Positions 41,356-45,488 of a stretch of 45,488 nucleotides of DNA are shown here, in pieces. The stretch is from WLMZ01 sp037140375 (lineage in GTDB: Bacteria > Actinomycetota > Acidimicrobiia > Acidimicrobiales > Ilumatobacteraceae). Position 1 is the first letter of the stretch. Each line of letters opens with the position of its first letter. The stretch spans positions 1 through 45,488 of the forward strand of contig JBAXER010000015.1 of assembly GCA_037140375.1 (NCBI GenBank), given 5' to 3'. The notes under the pieces were generated by a model. It was given only the letters and a program-made list of their open reading frames with translations. It was not told where the DNA came from and did no database searches. The translations under genes and the position numbers were made by a program.

Positions 41356-42882
41356 ATGAACAACGCTCCGTGGTGGAAGACCGAAGTCGTGTATCAGATC
41401 TATCCGCGCAGCTTTGCTGATGCGAACGGCGATGGTGTCGGCGATCTGCAAGGCATACGTTCGCGTCTCGACTATCTCGAATGGCTGGGCATCAAGGTGT
41501 TGTGGCTGTCGCCAGTGTTCAGTTCGCCGATGGCCGACTTCGGCTACGACGTGAGCGACTATTGCGACATTGATCCCACCTTCGGAACGCTCGCAGACAT
41601 GGACGAACTCGTCGACGATTGTCATCGTCGCGGTATGCGCCTGATGCTCGACTGGGTACCCAACCACACCAGCGAACAACACCCATGGTTCGAAGAGAGC
41701 CGCGCGGATCGCACTAACCCGAAGGCCGATTGGTATGTGTGGAGGGACGAACCTGCGAACAACTGGCTTGGCTCTTTTCGCGAGGGTTCATCGGCTTGGG
41801 ACTACGACGAGCAACGCGGCCAGTGGTATCTGCATTGCTTTCTGAGCGAGCAACCCGACCTCAATTGGGATAACCCCGATGTCGAAGCTGCGATGCACGA
41901 CACACTTCGGTTCTGGCTCGATCGCGGTGTCGACGGCTTTCGAATGGACGTTGTGCACCTCATCGGAAAGGATCTCGAACTCGATGACCCACCGGTGGCC
42001 GCCGAGCGCGGCATCAGCCATGTGCCGTTCAACGACGTAGCGATTACGCACCAACGGTTACGCGGTATTCGTGCTGTGCTCGACAGTTACCCAGGCGAAC
42101 GAACCAGCGTTGGCGAGGTCTACCTGCTCGACGAGGCAGCGATGGCCGCGTACTACGGCGATGGCGACGAACTGCATCTGTCGTTCAACTTCTCGTTCCT
42201 TTGGGCTCGGTGGAACGCAGCCGGGTTGCGCAACAAGATCGCCAACACGCTGAGCCATCTCGAATCTCGCAACGCATGGCCCACCTGGGTGCTGTCGAAC
42301 CACGATGTGCCACGGCACCGTCAGCGCTACGGCGGGTCCGAAGCCGACGCTCGCGTGGCCGCTGTGATGTTGCTCACGTTGCCCGGCACCCCGTTTATGT
42401 ATCAAGGCGAAGAGCTCGGACTCGTCGACGCCGCAGTCGACCCGGCAACGCAGCTCGATCCGGGCGGGCGCGATGGGTGCCGCGCTCCGCTTCCGTGGAC
42501 TGCTGAAGCACACCACGGGTGGGCTCGAAACCCGTGGCTGCCATTTGCCCCCGAAGGCGAAACTCGAAACGTCGCGACGTTGCAGGCCGACCCCGGCTCG
42601 ATTCTGCACCTCTACCGCGAACTGCTGGCGCTACGACACAGCTACGCAGCGCTCAACATCGGGGCCTTCGAAATGATCAACAGCGACGACAACGTGCTCG
42701 CGTACACGCGGACCTTGGGTGATCAACGTGTTGTCGTTGCCTTGAACCTTGGTGACGAAATCTGCACCGTGCCCGAGTTACTCAACGCGCAGCGGGTGTG
42801 CGCCACGGGCGAGGCGGCCACCAGAGCCCACTTGTCGGACAAGGTGGGCGCACACGCCGCGGTAATCGCGCTGCTGACATGA
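41356..42882 (+). CDS. GH13 alpha-glucosidase / alpha-amylase family glycosidase
   Basis: 508 residues, complete. The (beta/alpha)8 barrel starts with VVYQIYPRSFADANGDGVGDL; the GH13 conserved regions follow: DWVPNHTS (region I), GFRMDVVH with nucleophile D198 (region II), SVGEVYLLD with acid/base E254 (region III) and LSNHDVPRH with D317 (region IV). The QPDLNWDNPDV segment is typical of alpha-glucosidases and oligo-1,6-glucosidases. A short C-terminal beta domain follows. There is no signal peptide, so it acts inside the cell, releasing glucose from maltose-like or isomaltose-like oligosaccharides. The ATG at 41356 directly precedes the motif-rich N-terminus. Confidence 0.94.
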   Translation: MNNAPWWKTEVVYQIYPRSFADANGDGVGDLQGIRSRLDYLEWLGIKVLWLSPVFSSPMADFGYDVSDYCDIDPTFGTLADMDELVDDCHRRGMRLMLDWVPNHTSEQHPWFEESRADRTNPKADWYVWRDEPANNWLGSFREGSSAWDYDEQRGQWYLHCFLSEQPDLNWDNPDVEAAMHDTLRFWLDRGVDGFRMDVVHLIGKDLELDDPPVAAERGISHVPFNDVAITHQRLRGIRAVLDSYPGERTSVGEVYLLDEAAMAAYYGDGDELHLSFNFSFLWARWNAAGLRNKIANTLSHLESRNAWPTWVLSNHDVPRHRQRYGGSEADARVAAVMLLTLPGTPFMYQGEELGLVDAAVDPATQLDPGGRDGCRAPLPWTAEAHHGWARNPWLPFAPEGETRNVATLQADPGSILHLYRELLALRHSYAALNIGAFEMINSDDNVLAYTRTLGDQRVVVALNLGDEICTVPELLNAQRVCATGEAATRAHLSDKVGAHAAVIALLT

Positions 42883-42894
42883 CATCATTTGCCC

Positions 42895-43650
42895 ATGGGT
42901 CGAATCGTTGCACTTCTCAATCAGAAAGGTGGCGTGGGTAAAACCACAGTCACCCTCGGTCTTGCCTCTGCAGCTGCGGCAGCTGGCCACAGCGTTTTGG
43001 TGGTCGACCTTGATCCCCAAGCGTCGAGCACATGGGCACTGGGCGTGGATCCAGCCGAGGTCGACATCTCAACTGCCGAGGTGTTGGCCAAAGCCGACCC
43101 CGACTCTGCCATTGTCGAAACCGATTGGAGCCCACTGATCCATCTCATGCCGGCCTCCAATCGCTTGCAGCCCCGAGAGCAAGGCAAGCCAAAGCGCCTC
43201 GGCATCGCGCTCGAGAAGGTGGCCGATCGCTACGACGCCATCCTGATCGACTGCCCGCCAAGCTTGGGCAACCTCACGACAAATGGCCTCACCGCAGCCA
43301 GCCACGCCGTCATCGTTGTAGAGCCATCAGCACTCGGCTTACGCGGTATTGCTGCAGTGGCCGATGTCATCGACGAAGTGTGGGACAGCCACAACAGCAA
43401 TCTTGATCTCGCCGGCGTCATCGTGAACAAGGTTCCTGGCGTCTCCGGCGAAGCCGATCGACGCTACGACGAACTGGTTCGCATCGTTGGCAAGAAGGCC
43501 ATCTGGCAGCCCGTCATTCCGCTGCGAGTCATCGTGACGCAAGCAGTTGGCGAGCGACGGGCGATCCACAGTTACGGCGCCCGATCAGCCGACGTGTCGG
43601 TGGCCTTTGATCAGCTCTGGAAGAAGCTTCGCCGAGTCACTCGCGATTGA
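42895..43650 (+). CDS. ParA/MinD-type ATPase (orphan)
   Basis: 251 residues from ATG 42895. The deviant Walker A motif KGGVGKTT spans 11-18 with the signature Lys11; the switch regions DLDPQASSTW and AILIDCPPSLG follow. Such ATPases dimerise on DNA or membrane and position chromosomes, plasmids or cell components. No ParB or partner gene lies beside it, so it is more likely a chromosomal orphan than a plasmid partition gene. It starts 12 bp after the alpha-glucosidase stop and converges on the RNase D gene (30-bp gap with no clear terminator). Confidence 0.9.
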   Translation: MGRIVALLNQKGGVGKTTVTLGLASAAAAAGHSVLVVDLDPQASSTWALGVDPAEVDISTAEVLAKADPDSAIVETDWSPLIHLMPASNRLQPREQGKPKRLGIALEKVADRYDAILIDCPPSLGNLTTNGLTAASHAVIVVEPSALGLRGIAAVADVIDEVWDSHNSNLDLAGVIVNKVPGVSGEADRRYDELVRIVGKKAIWQPVIPLRVIVTQAVGERRAIHSYGARSADVSVAFDQLWKKLRRVTRD

Positions 43651-43680
43651 TTCGGTGGACTCGGTGCGCGCTGGTTGATC

Positions 43681-44829
43681 TCAGACCGACGGTACGTCGA
43701 TCAGCCTGAGCCCACCCTTGCCATCGAACGTGAGCGCGGCAGCGCCATCGACCAAACGCTGCACCTGATCGCCCAACAACTCGGCGCGCCAGCCAATCGA
43801 TAGCCGGGCGTCGGGGTCTTTGCGTAACAACGCAACGATGTCGCCGCGGGTGCCAAGCAAGGCTGTATCGATCTTTTCGTTTCGAGCAAGTTCGCTGACC
43901 CATGCCGACACCAACGTGATGGCTGGGCGCAGATTACGGTCGAGCTCTTCGACATCGTTTGCGGGCAAGTGCACTTCGTTCTGCATGCCTTCGATCACTG
44001 CAGCAATGATCTCGCGGCCGAGGTTGCCGCGCCAATGACGTTCGTCGATGCCGCGCGCATGGGCGAGTTCTTCGACTGACTGCGGCTGCTTTTGGGCAAT
44101 GCCAAGAATTGCAAGGTCGGGGAGGATCTGGCGTACTGGTGAGTCGACGCTCATCGCCCGACGTTCACGCCATGCAGCAACCGAGCGGGCAACGCCGCGC
44201 GCCTTCGGCTTGAGTACACGAACATCTTTGAGGCGCAACCAAGCGCCGTCGGGGTCGGTGCCGCTGCCGGGCTTCACCCGAAGCTCCTCGCATGCGGCCT
44301 CAGCCCATGACACGCGACCGGTGCGCTCGAGTTGAGCGGTAATGCGATCTTGCAGCTCAAGCAGGTGCGCAACATCGCTGGCGGCATACGACTTTTGATC
44401 GTCGGTCAGCGGTCGACGCAACCAGTCGGTGAGGCGATCGCCCTTGGGGACGGTGACCTTGAGCTCGCCCTGCAGCAGGCTGGCCAACGACGGCGTTCCG
44501 TAGCCAATGAAACCGGCAGCGAGTTGAGTGTCGAAGAGACGTTTCGGAACTGCACCACACGAATGTGTGAGCACATCGAGATCTTGTTGTGCGGCATGAA
44601 GCACGCATTGCGTGTCGCTCTCGAGCAGCGGGCGCAACGCGGTGACATCAACTGCCAGAGGATCTACCAGCGCGGTTCCGCCAGGCCACGCGAACTGAGC
44701 GAGCGCAAGCTTTGGGTAATAGGTGCGCTCACGATGGAACTCGGTATCGAACGCGTAACGCGGCTCGGCCATCAAGACATCGACGAGATCAAGCAGCTCG
44801 TTCTGCGTGGCAATCCACTGATAGGTCAC
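43681..44829 (-). CDS. rnd: Ribonuclease D
   Basis: 382 residues from GTG 44829, which overlaps the rhodanese stop (GTGA). The DEDDy exonuclease motifs are FDTEFHRE (Asp, Glu), LHAAQQDLDVL (Asp) and YAASDVAHLL (Tyr and Asp). An HRDC nucleic-acid-binding domain (about 200-285) and a C-terminal helical domain follow. RNase D trims the 3' ends of tRNA precursors and other small RNAs. The open frame extends upstream to 44874 but would overlap rhodanese by 49 bp without family similarity. Confidence 0.93.
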   Translation of the reverse strand: MTYQWIATQNELLDLVDVLMAEPRYAFDTEFHRERTYYPKLALAQFAWPGGTALVDPLAVDVTALRPLLESDTQCVLHAAQQDLDVLTHSCGAVPKRLFDTQLAAGFIGYGTPSLASLLQGELKVTVPKGDRLTDWLRRPLTDDQKSYAASDVAHLLELQDRITAQLERTGRVSWAEAACEELRVKPGSGTDPDGAWLRLKDVRVLKPKARGVARSVAAWRERRAMSVDSPVRQILPDLAILGIAQKQPQSVEELAHARGIDERHWRGNLGREIIAAVIEGMQNEVHLPANDVEELDRNLRPAITLVSAWVSELARNEKIDTALLGTRGDIVALLRKDPDARLSIGWRAELLGDQVQRLVDGAAALTFDGKGGLRLIDVPSV

Positions 44830-45149
44830 GAAGGCGAATCTCCGGCAACCGTGTCGCGCCCACTTTGGATCCATGCCATTGTGCCACCGGCAACGTTGAC
44901 GGTTTCCACACCATGATCGGCAAGAAACTCGCAGGCGCGCATGCTGCGGCCCCCCGATTTACACACCACATACGTGGGGTCATCGCCACGGAAGATTTCG
45001 ACATTGTCTGGGACTGTGCCGAGCACGACGAGCAATGCTCCGGGAATATGCCCGCTTTCGTATTCGTCGATCTCGCGAACGTCGACAAGGCGCACTCCGC
45101 GAGCGAGTTCTTCGGCGAGTTGATCGACAGTAATCTCAGAAATTGCCAT
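44826..45149 (-). CDS. Single-domain rhodanese-like protein
   Basis: 107 residues. The rhodanese fold is readable: LVDVREIDEYESGHIPGA near the start, the active-site loop CKSGGRS (Cys63 to Ser69) and the closing NVAGGTMAWIQSG. The six-residue loop is the size associated with sulfurtransferases. It can carry persulfide sulfur for cofactor or tRNA thiolation. Its neighbours are a MobA-like gene upstream and rnd, whose start overlaps its stop; a link to molybdenum-cofactor sulfur supply is possible but unproven. Confidence 0.92.
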   Translation of the reverse strand: MAISEITVDQLAEELARGVRLVDVREIDEYESGHIPGALLVVLGTVPDNVEIFRGDDPTYVVCKSGGRSMRACEFLADHGVETVNVAGGTMAWIQSGRDTVAGDSPS

Positions 45150-45160
45150 GGCGCCACAGG

Positions 45161-45488
45161 CTAGCTAGTCGGCAGGTCTTCGGGGGTATTGACGTTGCGC
45201 AGCGCGAGCGGGTGAACAGGCACTTCAATCACGTTCAACATCTTGAACACTTCGAGCAACGAGCGCTCACCAGAATCGAATGCTTGCTGAACTGCGTCAC
45301 GGCAACTTGGATTCCACAGCGCGCACAGCGGCTCAATGCGGTCAGTTCGGGCAACGACCACGTCGACTTCAGCTGCGTTCTGTCCGGCGGCCGCGGCCGA
45401 TGCGGCAGCCCGATGGAGGGCAGCAATCGAGTCGACATCAAGCCACGGCAGGTCGCACGCCGCAACGCACAGCCACGAGGCCATCGAG
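45161..45488 (-). CDS. MobA-like molybdenum cofactor guanylyltransferase, C-terminal part (cut by window edge)
   Basis: About 109 residues are visible; the N-terminus runs off the window, so the dinucleotide-binding GGxSxRMG motif cannot be checked. Visible MobA-like features are VAACDLPWLD (metal/substrate Asp region), EPLCALWNP and the C-terminal NVNTPEDL. MobA attaches GMP to molybdopterin. Other members of this nucleotidyltransferase group (MocA, CofC-like) remain possible. Confidence 0.75.
   Translation of the reverse strand, partial: SMASWLCVAACDLPWLDVDSIAALHRAAASAAAAGQNAAEVDVVVARTDRIEPLCALWNPSCRDAVQQAFDSGERSLLEVFKMLNVIEVPVHPLALRNVNTPEDLPTS

Noticed and set aside
1..45488. Prophage, transposon, CRISPR array or restriction system
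   Set aside because: No integrase, transposase, capsid, Cas or restriction motifs, and no regularly spaced repeats were seen; base composition looks even throughout.

Overview
The window looks like a GC-rich chromosome segment from an actinobacterium, most plausibly of the class Acidimicrobiia. This is inferred from three things: the order alaS-ruvX-mltG-aroE-aroC-aroK-aroB, the KorAB 2-oxoglutarate:ferredoxin oxidoreductase, and a secreted sortase fused to SNLN-type wall-protein repeats. No 16S gene or other direct taxonomic marker is present. Nothing marks a recent mobile element: I saw no transposase, integrase, CRISPR array, tRNA or rRNA. Gene density is very high and many starts overlap the preceding stop by 1 to 4 bases.

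Layout. (1) 1-136 is a short repeat-rich flank. (2) 137-6973: a TetR regulator is divergent from a tightly packed four-gene set consisting of a fatty acyl-CoA reductase-like SDR fused to a HAD-IB phosphatase domain, a medium-chain dehydrogenase, a LarA-like nickel-pincer enzyme and a PlsC-type acyltransferase. A perfect 16-bp palindrome lies in the divergent spacer. (3) 7121-13779 (minus): gltB-gltD, then a two-LysM lipoprotein. (4) 13905-20871: a crotonase, a nitroreductase, a ComB-like protein, PhzF, a GntR/UTRA regulator divergent from a mitochondrial-type aconitase, and a second nitroreductase. (5) 20900-30407 (minus): alaS, ruvX, mltG, aroE, aroC, aroK, aroB and the Tat-exported repeat-sortase, read as one long transcription unit. 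(6) 30481-31206: a cysteine-rich unknown protein, followed by a strong hairpin. (7) 31282-36021 (minus): a cation/H+ antiporter fused to the HD/ACT-ACT end of GlnD, then amtB and glnB. (8) 36118-41275 (minus): korA-korB, a small charged protein, and typA. (9) 41356-45488: a GH13 alpha-glucosidase, an orphan ParA, and on the minus strand a MobA-like protein (cut by the window edge), rhodanese and RNase D.

How the genes work together. Nitrogen assimilation is a theme: GltBD makes glutamate, AmtB brings in ammonium and PII (GlnB) reports nitrogen status. The antiporter next to amtB carries a degenerate GlnD-derived sensory tail, suggesting that ion or ammonium flux is gated by nitrogen status. 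This is the strongest candidate for an undescribed system here. The second candidate is the TetR-controlled lipid operon, whose LarA-like enzyme keeps the cofactor-binding residues of lactate racemase but appears to have lost a catalytic His and the carboxylate-binding Arg. The shikimate genes sit with cell-wall and translation genes, a common actinobacterial arrangement, here extended by an unusual sortase.
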